NCBI GenBank assembly: GCA_036269075.1
Contig: DATASX010000117.1
Location: 1-64,000, forward strand
Direction of reading: 5' to 3'
Length of the DNA stretch: 64,000 bases
Origin: Sporichthyaceae bacterium
Lineage (GTDB): Bacteria; Actinomycetota; Actinomycetes; Sporichthyales; Sporichthyaceae
The position numbers and the translations under genes were made by a program. Below are positions 35,715 through 44,485 of this stretch, one piece after another. The notes beneath the pieces are model-generated. The model was not told the DNA's origin and did not search any database. It worked only from the letters and a program-made list of their open reading frames with translations. The first letter of the stretch is position 1. The number at the start of each line of letters is the position of its first letter.

Positions 35715-36029
35715 CTACCGGCTCACGACCCGCGCCCGGGACAGCCGCTCGCTCAACAGCATGGTGATCTCGGCGGCCAGGGCCCGACCCAGCGCCGAGG
35801 GCGACCCGACCGCGACCGTCGACCACTCCGGCACCGCGTGGGTCTCCCGGGAGGCGACGCCGTACACGACCACGTCCAGCCAGAACTTCACCGTGTCCGG
35901 CTCGACGGTGGCCAGCAGGCCCACCCCACGCAGGTAACGACTGCCGGGCGGCTCCCCCGGCAACGGCCCCACCAGACGACGCCGCAGCTCCGCCAGCACC
36001 GCTGCGTCGAACGCATCTCGACCTGTCAT
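35715..36029 (-). CDS. Hypothetical protein, 104 aa
   Basis: A small soluble protein (AFDAAVLAELRRRLVGPLPGEPPG at the start, FWLDVVVYGVASRETHAVPEW in the middle). Codon usage matches neighbouring genes and the frame is clean, so it is probably real. No family is recognised. It lies between menB (convergent) and menE (divergent). Confidence 0.6.
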   Translation of the reverse strand: MTGRDAFDAAVLAELRRRLVGPLPGEPPGSRYLRGVGLLATVEPDTVKFWLDVVVYGVASRETHAVPEWSTVAVGSPSALGRALAAEITMLLSERLSRARVVSR

Positions 36030-36167
36030 CGGCCCTCCCCAAGCCCGAATCCGAACACCGTCAGCCTGCCGGCCGCCGCGCCCAGCAGCAGCCCCCGATC
36101 ACCGGCCTGTGGACAGAGCGGGGCCTGTGGACAAGCACCGCCACGCCCGGCGTGACGGGCCGCCACC

Positions 36168-36173
36168 TACGCT
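36168..36173 (+). promoter_or_regulatory. TACGCT -10 box of leaderless menE
   Basis: TACGCT ends 8 nt before the menE GTG and no ribosome-binding sequence is present, which suggests a leaderless transcript. Confidence 0.5.
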
Positions 36174-36181
36174 GAGCGCCC

Positions 36182-37342
36182 GTGGACGACCGACCGCTGC
36201 TGGCGCTGGCCGTGGACCGCGACGCGCTGCCCGGCCCGGCCCTGGACGCGGCACTGGACGGCTCCGGCCCAGCCCTGCTGCTGACCCCGCCCGGCCCCGA
36301 GGGCCGACGCCTGGCCGAGTCGTTGCTGCCCGAAGCCGCGGCCGGGGTGCCCGCCGACACCGCGCTGGTCATCGCCACCTCGGGGACATCTGGTCGGCCC
36401 AAGGGCGTGCGCCTGTCCGCCACGGCGCTGGCGTACTCGGCAAAGGCCACCCACACTCACCTCGGCGGGCCCGGGCAGTGGCTGCTGGCGATGTCCCCGG
36501 CCCGGGTCGCCGGGTTGGCAGTGCTCACCCGGTGCCGGGCCGCCGGGGTGGAACCGGTGGTCACGGTCGGGGCAAGCTTCGACCCGGGCACGTTCGCCGA
36601 CGGCACCGGCCGACTCGAGCCGGGGCTGCGGCACTACACCGCGCTGGTGCCCACCCAGCTGATCCGGCTGCTCGACGCCGGGGTCGAACTCGACGCCTAC
36701 GACGCGATCCTGATCGGCGGCGGCCCGATCCCGGACGGGCTGGTCGAGCGGGCCCAGAAGCACGGCGCCCGGGTGGTGCGCACCTACGGCATGACCGAGA
36801 CCTGCGGCGGCTGCGTCTACGACGGGCTGCCGTTGCCCGGCGTCCGGTTGATGATCGGGGCGGGCGGGCTGGTCCGGATCACCGGACCGCTGCTGGCCCG
36901 GGGCTACCTGGGGCCGGGGCCGGACCAGGGCGGGCCGGCGGGGGCCGCACCCGGGTTCACCGGCGCCTGGTTCACCACGTCCGACCTCGGGCGCATCGAC
37001 TCCGGTGGAGTGCTCCACGTGCTCGGCCGGGCCGACGACGTAATCATTACCGGCGGGGTGAAGGTCCCGGCGCAGGCGGTCGAGGCCGTGCTGGCCGGGC
37101 ATCCGAGCGTGGCCGAGGTCGTCGTCGTGGGCCGGCCGGACCGGGAGTGGGGCGAACGGGTGGTCGCGGTTGTGGTGCCCACCGGGCCCGAGATCGACCG
37201 CGCCGAACTGCGTCAGCTGGTGGCCGGCCGGCTCGGCGCGCCGCACGCGCCGAACGACTTCGTGGTGTGGTCGGCGATCCCGAAGCTGCCGTCGGGCAAG
37301 GTGGACCGGGCAAGAGTTCGGGTCATGGTCCGGCTGCCCTGA
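36182..37342 (+). CDS. menE: o-Succinylbenzoate-CoA ligase
   Basis: A 386-residue AMP-forming ligase, compact as in actinobacterial MenE. The ATP motif is VIATSGTSGRPKGVRLS (about residue 66), the adenylate motif RTYGMTETCGGCVYDG, and the hinge region TSDLGRIDSGGVLHVLGRADDVIITGG. The catalytic Lys is in LPSGKVDRA. It makes OSB-CoA for MenB. It is followed by menA after 21 nt, so menE-menA form an operon. The menD-menC-menB-menE-menA neighbourhood covers menaquinone synthesis except for MenF, MenH and MenG functions. Confidence 0.93.
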   Translation: MDDRPLLALAVDRDALPGPALDAALDGSGPALLLTPPGPEGRRLAESLLPEAAAGVPADTALVIATSGTSGRPKGVRLSATALAYSAKATHTHLGGPGQWLLAMSPARVAGLAVLTRCRAAGVEPVVTVGASFDPGTFADGTGRLEPGLRHYTALVPTQLIRLLDAGVELDAYDAILIGGGPIPDGLVERAQKHGARVVRTYGMTETCGGCVYDGLPLPGVRLMIGAGGLVRITGPLLARGYLGPGPDQGGPAGAAPGFTGAWFTTSDLGRIDSGGVLHVLGRADDVIITGGVKVPAQAVEAVLAGHPSVAEVVVVGRPDREWGERVVAVVVPTGPEIDRAELRQLVAGRLGAPHAPNDFVVWSAIPKLPSGKVDRARVRVMVRLP

Positions 37343-37363
37343 GTACGAGAACGGGAGAACGAG

Positions 37364-38236
37364 ATGGCGACGGCGGCACAGTGGGTGGCGGGGGCACGGC
37401 CTCGCACGCTGCCGGTCGCGGTCGCGCCCGTCGCGGTCGGGACCGGGGCCGCGGCCAACGCCGACGGTGCCGTGGGGTGGAAGGCACTGCTCGCGCTGGT
37501 CGTCGCGCTGGCGCTGCAGGTGGGCGTCAACTACGCCAACGACTACTCGGACGGCGTGCGCGGCACCGACGACAACCGGGTCGGCCCGATGCGCCTGGTC
37601 GGCTCGCGGATCGCCCCGCCCGGCCAGGTGAAGGCAGCCGCGTTCGCGTGCTTCGGGGCAGCCGGAGTGGCCGGCCTGGTGCTGGCGGCGACCTCGTCGT
37701 GGTGGCTGGTGCTGATCGGCGCGGCCGCGATCGCCGCAGCTTGGGGCTACACCGGTGGGCGCAGCCCGTACGGCTACCGCGGGCTGGGCGAGATCTCGGT
37801 GTTCGTGTTCTTCGGTTTGGTCGCCGTCCTGGGGACGACGTACGTCCAGACCGGCGACCTGACCGCGCCGGCCGTGGTGGCGTCGTTCCCGGTCGGGATG
37901 CTCGCCTGCGCCGTACTGGTCGTGAACAACCTGCGCGACGCCCCGAAGGACGCCCCAGCCGGCAAGCGGACATTGGCGGTCCGGTTGGGCGACCGCGCCA
38001 CCAGGCAACTCTTCGGCGCGTTGGTGCTCGGTTCGTTCCTGTTCCCGTTGGCGTTGGTGCCGCACCACCCGTGGACGCTGCTGGCGCTGCTGGCATTGCC
38101 GCTGGCCGCGCCGGCGCTGCGCCCGGTGTTGCGCGGCGCCTCGGGTCGGGATCTGATCCCGGCCCTGGCCGGCACCGCCCGGGCGCAGTTCGGCTTCGGT
38201 CTCCTGCTCGCCTTCGCCTTGGCCGCCGGCTCCTGA
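37364..38236 (+). CDS. menA: 1,4-Dihydroxy-2-naphthoate polyprenyltransferase
   Basis: A 290-residue UbiA-family membrane enzyme that prenylates DHNA. Substrate-binding Asp motifs are NYANDYSDGVRGTDDNRVGPMRL and NNLRDAPKDAPAGKRTLAVRLG. About eight hydrophobic segments span the chain. The MenA-type opening QWVAGARPRTLPVAVAPVAVG is clear. ACGGGAGAACGAG precedes ATG 37364. It ends 7 nt before a convergent gene. Confidence 0.95.
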   Translation: MATAAQWVAGARPRTLPVAVAPVAVGTGAAANADGAVGWKALLALVVALALQVGVNYANDYSDGVRGTDDNRVGPMRLVGSRIAPPGQVKAAAFACFGAAGVAGLVLAATSSWWLVLIGAAAIAAAWGYTGGRSPYGYRGLGEISVFVFFGLVAVLGTTYVQTGDLTAPAVVASFPVGMLACAVLVVNNLRDAPKDAPAGKRTLAVRLGDRATRQLFGALVLGSFLFPLALVPHHPWTLLALLALPLAAPALRPVLRGASGRDLIPALAGTARAQFGFGLLLAFALAAGS

Positions 38237-38243
38237 GCGGAGT

Positions 38244-39515
38244 TCAGCGGGCCTGCGGCGCGGCCGGGTCGGCCGGGGTCACGCCCGTCGACGAAGTGGT
38301 CGGCTGCTGAGCGGGGGCCGCCGCGGGCGCGGCCGGGGTCACGCCGGTCGACGCACTGGCCGGCTGCTGAGCGGGGGCCGCCGCGGGCGCGGCCGGGGGT
38401 TGCTGCGGGACGCTCTCGGTCTCGGGCTTGCCGGCCGTCTCCCCCAGCTCGTTCGTCGTGGCGCCCGGAGCCGACGCGTCCCCACCGCGCGAGACGGGCT
38501 CGGACCTCTCGGCCGGGGTCTTCGGGGCCGTGGGGCGCTCCACCGGAGCGGTCGAGCGGTCCGCCGGGGCCGTGCGGGTGGCCGGGGCCGTGCGGGTGGC
38601 CGGGGACCTCGTGGTCTCCGGCCACCCGTAGTCGGTCGGGCCCTGCGGGGTGGTCGAGTGAGTGGCCGGGGCCTGCGGGGTGCTGGGGTTGGTCGTCGTC
38701 GGGGCCTGGACCTCGCGGTCCGATCCGGTGCTCAGGTCGCCGCTGCGCGGCCGGGCGTGGTGAATACGCACGGGCCGGTTGTCCAACTGCCGAGCAGACG
38801 ATTCCGGCTGCGTCGAGATCGGCCGACGGGCGTGCGGGAGATCCGCCTCGGAATCCGACCCGGAATCCGAATCCGGCTGCTCGCGCGAAGCCGTGGCGGA
38901 CTTGGCTGCGGAGGTCTCGGTCCCGGAATTCTCGTCGCTGTTCTCGACGGCCGAGGTCGCGGTCTGCGTCGGCTGCGCGGTGGCCTTGGTCGGTGCGGAA
39001 ACCGCCGGGGCGGCCGGCGCCGCGGGCACAGCGGGCGCAGCGGGCACAGCGGGCACGACCGGCACGACCGGAGCCGCAGGAGCGGCCGGAGCCGCGGGGC
39101 CCGCCTGGCCGGCCGGAGCGCCGGCGGAGTCCAGTTCCATCGAACCGTTCGCCGGGGTACCGGAGTTGACTGCAGCCGAGGTCACGCCGTCGGAGTCGCT
39201 GGAGCGGTTGAACACCGAGGTGATCGCGAAAGCCGGGATCGCGGCGGCCGCAACGATCGCCGCGACGGCCAACGCGGTGCGGCGGCGGCCACGGCCGTAG
39301 CCGGTGATCCGGGGCGCCGGGGTCATCACGCTGGGCGGGAGGAACGAGTAGGGCTCCTCCGGGTCGTAGTAGTGGGGCTCAGCAGCCATGAACACGTCGC
39401 TGCCGCGCTTGCCCAGCTCACGCCGAGCGCGCCATTCCCGCATCGATCCGCCGATCGCCTCCGCCCAGAGAGACAATTCGGGACGGATTCCGGAATTCGA
39501 CAATTTACGTGCCAT
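38244..39515 (-). CDS. Single-pass membrane protein with long Ala/Pro/Thr-rich extracytoplasmic region
   Basis: A 423-residue protein. The cytoplasmic N-terminus is about 75 residues. One transmembrane helix (ALAVAAIVAAAAIPAFAITSVF, about 80-101) is followed by about 320 residues of low complexity: Pro/Ala runs, a Ser/Asp/Glu block and TRTAPA repeats. Two 20-residue units (PAQQPxxxSTGVTPAxPAAA) end the chain. It resembles cell-wall-spanning stalk proteins. ATG 39515 is preferred; GTG 39518 lies one codon upstream. No catalytic domain is visible. Confidence 0.72.
   Translation of the reverse strand: MARKLSNSGIRPELSLWAEAIGGSMREWRARRELGKRGSDVFMAAEPHYYDPEEPYSFLPPSVMTPAPRITGYGRGRRRTALAVAAIVAAAAIPAFAITSVFNRSSDSDGVTSAAVNSGTPANGSMELDSAGAPAGQAGPAAPAAPAAPVVPVVPAVPAAPAVPAAPAAPAVSAPTKATAQPTQTATSAVENSDENSGTETSAAKSATASREQPDSDSGSDSEADLPHARRPISTQPESSARQLDNRPVRIHHARPRSGDLSTGSDREVQAPTTTNPSTPQAPATHSTTPQGPTDYGWPETTRSPATRTAPATRTAPADRSTAPVERPTAPKTPAERSEPVSRGGDASAPGATTNELGETAGKPETESVPQQPPAAPAAAPAQQPASASTGVTPAAPAAAPAQQPTTSSTGVTPADPAAPQAR
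38275..38394 (-). repeat. Two tandem 60-bp coding repeats
   Basis: Two near-identical 60-bp units encode the 20-residue repeats at the C-terminus of the stalk-like protein. An 18-bp repeat (TRTAPA codons) lies nearby at about 38565-38605. Confidence 0.88.
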
Positions 39516-39626
39516 CACGTCACCCCGACAAAGATGCGAATTCGGACTTCACGAATACGCACGCTAGTCGTTGCGCAACGCAATGGATGCGCCATTACTC
39601 CGTTGGGTGTAACCCGCGCTATCGGC

Positions 39627-39929
39627 TCATCGAGCGGGCTTCTCGCCCTTGCTCCGGGTGGCCTCGGCGGCGTCCAACGCCGCGTCCTCCTTGGCCGCGC
39701 CGGCGTCGATCCGGGAGCCAAGCCGCGTGAACCGACCGGCGACCGAACGGGCCATCTGCTCACGCGGCCCGGCGAGCAGGACGTAGCTGAGCACGCCGGA
39801 CACCAGCGTGGCGACCATCAGCACGACGATCGGGTCGACACCACGCAGCGTCACTGACGCGAGGCCCAGGACACCCACGAAAAGACCCAGACGACGCAGC
39901 GTGTAGGACAGCGACGGCGGTAGATGCAC
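39627..39929 (-). CDS. DUF4229-family small membrane protein
   Basis: A 100-residue protein with two hydrophobic helices (LRRLGLFVGVLGLASVTL and PIVVLMVATLVSGVLSYVLL) followed by PREQMA and a charged tail. This fits DUF4229, which is common beside menaquinone and cytochrome-maturation genes in actinobacteria. GTG 39929 gives the family-like opening HLPPSLSYTLRRLGLF; longer frames upstream add a Cys pair that is probably untranslated. Function is unknown. Confidence 0.7.
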   Translation of the reverse strand: MHLPPSLSYTLRRLGLFVGVLGLASVTLRGVDPIVVLMVATLVSGVLSYVLLAGPREQMARSVAGRFTRLGSRIDAGAAKEDAALDAAEATRSKGEKPAR

Positions 39930-40047
39930 CCCGCAAGTCAAACACGAGGCCACGACTTGGTCGGGGTCGGCCGGCATATCGGACCAAGCCCCGTATCGGC
40001 CTGCCGCGCCGCACTACGCTGAAGTGAAGCGTCACGAAAGAGGTGGC

Positions 40048-40428
40048 ATGCCCGAGGAACTTCTGGTCCTGCTCGTCGTCGGCGTCGTGCTGTGGGCGCT
40101 GGTCGAGCTGCTCCAGACGCCCGGCGCCGCGGTACGCACCCTGCCCAGGTGGGCTTGGGCCGTACTGATCGTTGCGCTGCCGCCGCTCGGCGCCGTCGCC
40201 TGGTTCCTGCTCGGTCGCCCGCAAGCAGCCGGCGTCCCGAGCCGTCCCGCGCCCACGATGCCGCTGCGGCGCAAGCAGGCCTACGTGTCCCGGCCCGCGC
40301 CGGACGACGACCCCGAGTTCCTGGCGTTGCTCAACGCCCGCGCCGATCAACAGCGTCGACTCCGCCGCCTGGAGGAGGACCTCGGGCCCGGCGACGGCTC
40401 GGAGCCGGAGACCGACCGCCCGGAGTGA
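40048..40428 (+). CDS. PLDc_N-type membrane protein
   Basis: A 126-residue protein with two transmembrane helices and the PLD-nuclease N-terminal pattern (LWALVELLQTPGAAVRTLPRWAWAVLIVALPPLGAVAWFLLGRP). An acidic C-terminus carries a short coiled segment. AGAGGT precedes ATG 40048. A TACGCT -10-like box lies at 40015-40020. Such proteins are common in actinobacteria beside respiratory genes, with unknown role. Confidence 0.8.
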   Translation: MPEELLVLLVVGVVLWALVELLQTPGAAVRTLPRWAWAVLIVALPPLGAVAWFLLGRPQAAGVPSRPAPTMPLRRKQAYVSRPAPDDDPEFLALLNARADQQRRLRRLEEDLGPGDGSEPETDRPE

Positions 40429-40455
40429 CAGCGCCGGTCAGGCGCTGTGCCGCGG

Positions 40456-41502
40456 TCAGGTACCGGCGTAGGAGTGCAGCCCGGTGATCACCAGGTTGAT
40501 CACGAAGTAGTTGAACAGGAAGCATCCGAACCCGGTCAGTGCGATCGCCGCCGCACGGCGGCCCTTCCAGCCCGCCGTGGCTCGGGCGTGCAGGTAGGCC
40601 GCGTAGACCACCCAGGTGATGAACGCCCAGGTTTCCTTCGGGTCCCAGCCCCAGTAGCGACCCCACGCGTTCTCCGCCCAGATCGCGCCGGCGATGACCG
40701 CGAAGGTCCACAGCGGGAACACGAACGCGTGCACCCGGTAGGCCAGCCGGTCCAGCTCCACCGCGGACGGGAGTCGCCGTGCGAAACCGACCGGGATCAC
40801 GCTGCGCCGCTCAGCCCGCTCGCGGATCAGGTAGAGGACATTGATCGCGGCGCCGACGGTGAAGATGCCGGCGCTGGTGACGGCGGCGATCACGTGGATC
40901 ACCAACCAGTAGGACTGCAGCGCGGGCTGCAGTTGCTCGGCGTCGGTGTAGAGGACCGTGACGGCCAGGCCGAGCGTCAGCAGCACCGGGGTGACCACGA
41001 ACACCCCGAGCCAACGCAGGTCGTAGCGCCGGACCAGCACCAGGTACGCCCCGGTGGCCGCCAGCGCAGCCGCCGTGGAGAACTCGTACATGTTTCCCCA
41101 CGGCACGCGGTGCACCGACCAGCCGCGGCAGACCACCCCGGCCAGGTGCAGCGTGAACGCCAACGCGGTCAGCGACAGCCCGATCCGGCCGAACTTCTCG
41201 GCCCTCTCGTCCACCTCCCCGACTTCCCCCACTTCTGCTGCCAGTCCCACCGATCCGACGCCCTCGATAGGTGGGACAGGCAGCAGATGTTGCGGGGTGG
41301 CGGACGCGCCGACAGTGGCCAGCTCGGCCTTCGCGGCGAGAGCAGGCTCAGCCACGTTCAGCGCCTCGGCGGTGAAGCGGGTCTTGCTGCCGAAGGCCCA
41401 CTCCGCGGCAAGCGCGAGCATCGCCAGCGCGTAGACCACGATCGCGAAGTGGATGAACCGGTCGCTGGCCACAGCCAACGTGTGGGGCGCGGGCACACTC
41501 AC
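40456..41502 (-). CDS. ccsB: Cytochrome c biogenesis protein CcsB/CcsA with palindromic-repeat insert
   Basis: A 348-residue polytopic membrane protein of System II cytochrome c maturation that handles heme and, with ResB, ligates it to apocytochrome c. The WWD-type heme motif is WGRYWGWDPKETWAFITW; conserved His residues lie in VIHVIAAV and LHSYAGT. GTG 41502 overlaps the resB stop (GTGA). Residues about 72-91 (LLPVPPIEGVGSVGLAAEV) are encoded by palindrome copy C and sit in the loop after the first membrane helix. The peptide is nearly identical to the one in the eutJ-like protein. Confidence 0.93.
   Translation of the reverse strand: MSVPAPHTLAVASDRFIHFAIVVYALAMLALAAEWAFGSKTRFTAEALNVAEPALAAKAELATVGASATPQHLLPVPPIEGVGSVGLAAEVGEVGEVDERAEKFGRIGLSLTALAFTLHLAGVVCRGWSVHRVPWGNMYEFSTAAALAATGAYLVLVRRYDLRWLGVFVVTPVLLTLGLAVTVLYTDAEQLQPALQSYWLVIHVIAAVTSAGIFTVGAAINVLYLIRERAERRSVIPVGFARRLPSAVELDRLAYRVHAFVFPLWTFAVIAGAIWAENAWGRYWGWDPKETWAFITWVVYAAYLHARATAGWKGRRAAAIALTGFGCFLFNYFVINLVITGLHSYAGT
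41231..41290. repeat. Palindromic repeat copy C, in frame inside ccsB
   Basis: Arms of about 25 nt (41231-41255 and 41266-41290) with three or four mismatched positions. The plus-strand arm begins ACTTCTGCTGCCAGTCCCAC. It keeps the ccsB frame open and is read in the same repeat frame as copy A. Confidence 0.92.
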
Positions 41503-43085
41503 TCCCTGCTGATCCTGCTTGCGATGGGGACGCTGAGAGCGCCCAGGGTGGCCTCGACGTCCTCGGCCAAGTCCACCCCGTCGCTGCGCGACAGGGCTGC
41601 GACCTCGACCAAGGTACGCCCGGCCCCATCCGGGGCCGCGCGCACCCACACCCGGCGCGGGCGGACGAACAAGGAGCCGAGCAGGCCGGCGATCGCGGCG
41701 ATGGCGCCGGCCAGGGTCAGGTCGCGGCCCGGGTCGGCCGCGAGTTGGAGCACGACCCACTGCCGGTAGCCGTCGAAGGTCAGCGTGCCCAGGCCGCGGG
41801 GCAAGGCCATGGTGCCGCCGACGGCGAGTGAGTTGGTGATCGGCGGCGAGCCGACGTCCGCGGTCTCCCGGACCTGGGTCATGTGCGAGGTGTCCAGCCG
41901 GTAGACCGACTGCGGGACACCGTTGTCCAGTCCGAGGTCGCCGGACCAGACGTTGAGCACCAGCCGCGGGTTCAGCGGCTGCGGGAACGTGGAGAACGGG
42001 CCGCGCTGCAGGTCGAAGGCCGCGGTCGGCAGGAAGAAGCCCTGGAACCCTAGTTGGGTCGGGGCGGCGTCGGGGACCTTGATCACGCCGCGGGAGCTCA
42101 GGCCGACCGGGTCGACCGGCAGGAACGGCACCGGGCCGGTGAAGACCACGTCGCCCTTGCCGTCCCGCACGGTGACCAGCGGCGCGTAGCCGTGCGGGCC
42201 GAGGAAGACCTTGGTCGAACCAGCCGCCAGCGGGTGGTTGACCTTTATCTGCCGCGACTCCGGGGCGGCACCGGGCCGCGCTGTGTACGTGACGTTCGCG
42301 TCGAAGTCCCGGGCGGCGCCGCGCTGCCGACCGTCGGTCTGGTAACGGGCGTCGAAGGAATCCATCTTCAGCTCGAACGGCGGCAGGTGGTCGGTGTCGA
42401 ACAGCGGACCGGCCCGCAGGTTGTCGTACTGGGTGACGGTGTCGGAGAAGCCATGGCCCTCGACGACCAGTGCGCTGCCCTTGAATCCGTAGAGGTGGCC
42501 GAAGGCGATGCCGACGAGGATCACCACCAGCGACAGGTGGAAGACCAGGTTGCCGGTGTCGCGCAGGTAGCCGCGTTCGGCGGCGACCGACGTCGGGTCG
42601 GTGTCGACCCGGAACCGCCGCCCGCGCAGCGACTTCGCCGCGGCCGCCAGGACCGACTCCACCGGTGCCTCGACGGTCAGCGACCGGTGCTCCGGCAGTC
42701 GGTCCAGGTACCGGGGAGTGGCCGGCGGGCGGGCCCGCGCCGCGCTCAGGTAGACCTTGCTGCGCGGGACCACGCAGCCGACCAGCGAGATCATCAGCAG
42801 CAGGTAGACCGCGGAGAACCAGGGCGAGGCGAACACGTCGAACAGGTCGAGGCGGTCGTACCAGCGCGCCACATCCGGGTGGTGCGACCTGAACTGCCCG
42901 ACGGCGATCGGGTCGACCGGACGCTGCGGGATCACCGACCCCGGGATCGCGGTCAGCGCGAGGCCGAACAGCAGCAGCAGGGCCGTGCGCATCGACGTCA
43001 ACTGGCGCCAGGCCCACCGGACCATGCCCACGCTGCCCAGCGGTGGCGGGGCCGGGGTCTCCGGCAACTTGGTGGTCAGGGCCAT
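41499..43085 (-). CDS. resB: Cytochrome c biogenesis protein ResB
   Basis: A 528-residue membrane protein of System II. Three N-terminal hydrophobic segments (TALLLLFGLALTAIPGSVIP, FSAVYLLLMISLVGCVV, LVVILVGIAFGHLYGF) precede a large extracytoplasmic domain, and a last helix follows near residue 455 (AIAAIAGLLGSLFV). It holds apocytochrome c and works with CcsB. It lies 3 nt after ccdA and overlaps ccsB by 4 nt, so ccdA-resB-ccsB is a tight operon. Confidence 0.93.
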   Translation of the reverse strand: MALTTKLPETPAPPPLGSVGMVRWAWRQLTSMRTALLLLFGLALTAIPGSVIPQRPVDPIAVGQFRSHHPDVARWYDRLDLFDVFASPWFSAVYLLLMISLVGCVVPRSKVYLSAARARPPATPRYLDRLPEHRSLTVEAPVESVLAAAAKSLRGRRFRVDTDPTSVAAERGYLRDTGNLVFHLSLVVILVGIAFGHLYGFKGSALVVEGHGFSDTVTQYDNLRAGPLFDTDHLPPFELKMDSFDARYQTDGRQRGAARDFDANVTYTARPGAAPESRQIKVNHPLAAGSTKVFLGPHGYAPLVTVRDGKGDVVFTGPVPFLPVDPVGLSSRGVIKVPDAAPTQLGFQGFFLPTAAFDLQRGPFSTFPQPLNPRLVLNVWSGDLGLDNGVPQSVYRLDTSHMTQVRETADVGSPPITNSLAVGGTMALPRGLGTLTFDGYRQWVVLQLAADPGRDLTLAGAIAAIAGLLGSLFVRPRRVWVRAAPDGAGRTLVEVAALSRSDGVDLAEDVEATLGALSVPIASRISRE

Positions 43086-43088
43086 CGC

Positions 43089-43847
43089 TCAGACCGCCGT
43101 CTCGAAGCCGGCGGTCCAGGTGCGCAGGTGCACCGACAGCGACGTCCACGCGCCGGTGAGCAGCAGCACGCCGAGGATGCACAGCATCACCCCGCCGGTG
43201 CGCATCACGAACCGGTTGTGCTCGCGGACCCAGCTCAGCGCCCCCAGCGCCCGCCGCAACCCGACCGCGACCGCCACGAACGGCAGCCCTAGCCCCAGGC
43301 TGTAGACGAAGGTCAGCAGCGCCCCCCGGCCGGCGCTGGCGCTGTCGAACGCCAGCGCCTGCACGGCACCCAGTGTCGGCCCGATGCACGGGGACCAGCC
43401 GACCCCGAACAGCACGCCGAGAACCGGCGCGGCCAGCAGACCGGCCGACGGTGCCCGGTGCAGCCAGCGGAACTCGCGCTGGGTCTGCGGGAGCAGCCCG
43501 AGGAAGCTCAGCCCGAGCCCGATCGTGAGGACCCCGAGCACCCGGTTGACCGCGTCGGTGTGCTCGACCAGGTCGGACCCGACGTAGCCGAACGCCGCCC
43601 CGTAGGACACGAAAACCGTGGCGAACCCGAGCACGAACAGGCTGGTGCCGAGCAGCACGCGGCCCCGACGTTGGTTGGCCAGGTCGGCGCCGGCCAGGCC
43701 GGTGACGTAGGACAGGTAGCCGGGGACCAGTGGCAGCACGCACGGGGACAGGAACGACAGCAGGCCCGCGAGCAGGGCGACCGGCATGGCGATCAACAGC
43801 GACCCGGAGGTCACCTGATGGGAGAACGTGCTGTCGGCGCGGAGCAT
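43089..43847 (-). CDS. ccdA: Cytochrome c biogenesis protein CcdA (thiol reductant carrier)
   Basis: A 252-residue membrane protein that passes reducing equivalents outward to keep apocytochrome c thiols reduced. The two redox Cys lie in LSFLSPCVLPLVPGYLSYVTGL and GVGWSPCIGPTLGAV, the standard CcdA pair. Six hydrophobic segments are visible. ATG 43847 overlaps the histidine phosphatase stop (ATGA). In many actinobacteria a ResA/TlpA thioredoxin sits between these two genes; none is present here. Confidence 0.95.
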   Translation of the reverse strand: MLRADSTFSHQVTSGSLLIAMPVALLAGLLSFLSPCVLPLVPGYLSYVTGLAGADLANQRRGRVLLGTSLFVLGFATVFVSYGAAFGYVGSDLVEHTDAVNRVLGVLTIGLGLSFLGLLPQTQREFRWLHRAPSAGLLAAPVLGVLFGVGWSPCIGPTLGAVQALAFDSASAGRGALLTFVYSLGLGLPFVAVAVGLRRALGALSWVREHNRFVMRTGGVMLCILGVLLLTGAWTSLSVHLRTWTAGFETAV

Positions 43848-44485
43848 CAGGCGCCTGCGGGTCCGATCTTGCTGGGGACCAGATCGGCGGCCGGCTCCGT
43901 GTACGAGATCGAGCGGATCTTCTCGCCCTCGTAGCGGATCGTGGTGATGCTGGCCAGCGAGCACTGCCGGCGGCGCGGGTCGTGCCAGAGCCGCCGGTCC
44001 TCGACGCGCAGCCGCATGATCCAGATCGGCAGTTGGTGGCTGACGCAGACGGCCTCGTGACCGGCCGCCTGCTTGCGGGCCGCGGCTGCCGCGGCGAGCA
44101 TCCGGTGCGCCAGGTCCCGGTACGGCTCGCCCCAGGACGGACGGAACGGGTTCCACAGGTAGGGCCAGTGCCGGGGTTGCCGCAGCGATCCGTCGCCGAC
44201 CCCGAAGCTCAACCCTTCGAAGTGGTTGGCCGCCTCGATCAGCCGCGGGTCGGTGTCGATCTCGAGGTCGAAGGCCGCCGCGATCGGCGCCGCGGTCTGG
44301 AGGGCACGCTCCAACGGCGAGGCGATCACCGCGGTGACATCGCGCCCGGCCAGGGATTCCGCGACCCGCTCGGCCATCTTCGTGCCGAGTTCGGACAGGT
44401 GGTAGCCGGGGATCCGGCCGTAGAGCACCTTCTCCGGGTTGAACACCTCGCCGTGCCGGACGACGTGCACCAGGGTCGTGGTCAT
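43847..44485 (-). CDS. Histidine phosphatase (phosphoglycerate-mutase-like)
   Basis: A 212-residue branch-1 histidine phosphatase. The catalytic motif [12 protein letters not shown] (RHG) is at the start. The second Arg/Glu region is [16 protein letters not shown], and the second His lies in [13 protein letters not shown]. Such proteins are annotated GpmB-like, and this position between hemL and ccdA is common in actinobacteria; the substrate is uncertain. It overlaps hemL by 4 nt upstream and ccdA by 1 nt downstream. Confidence 0.92.
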   Translation of the reverse strand: MTTTLVHVVRHGEVFNPEKVLYGRIPGYHLSELGTKMAERVAESLAGRDVTAVIASPLERALQTAAPIAAAFDLEIDTDPRLIEAANHFEGLSFGVGDGSLRQPRHWPYLWNPFRPSWGEPYRDLAHRMLAAAAAARKQAAGHEAVCVSHQLPIWIMRLRVEDRRLWHDPRRRQCSLASITTIRYEGEKIRSISYTEPAADLVPSKIGPAGA

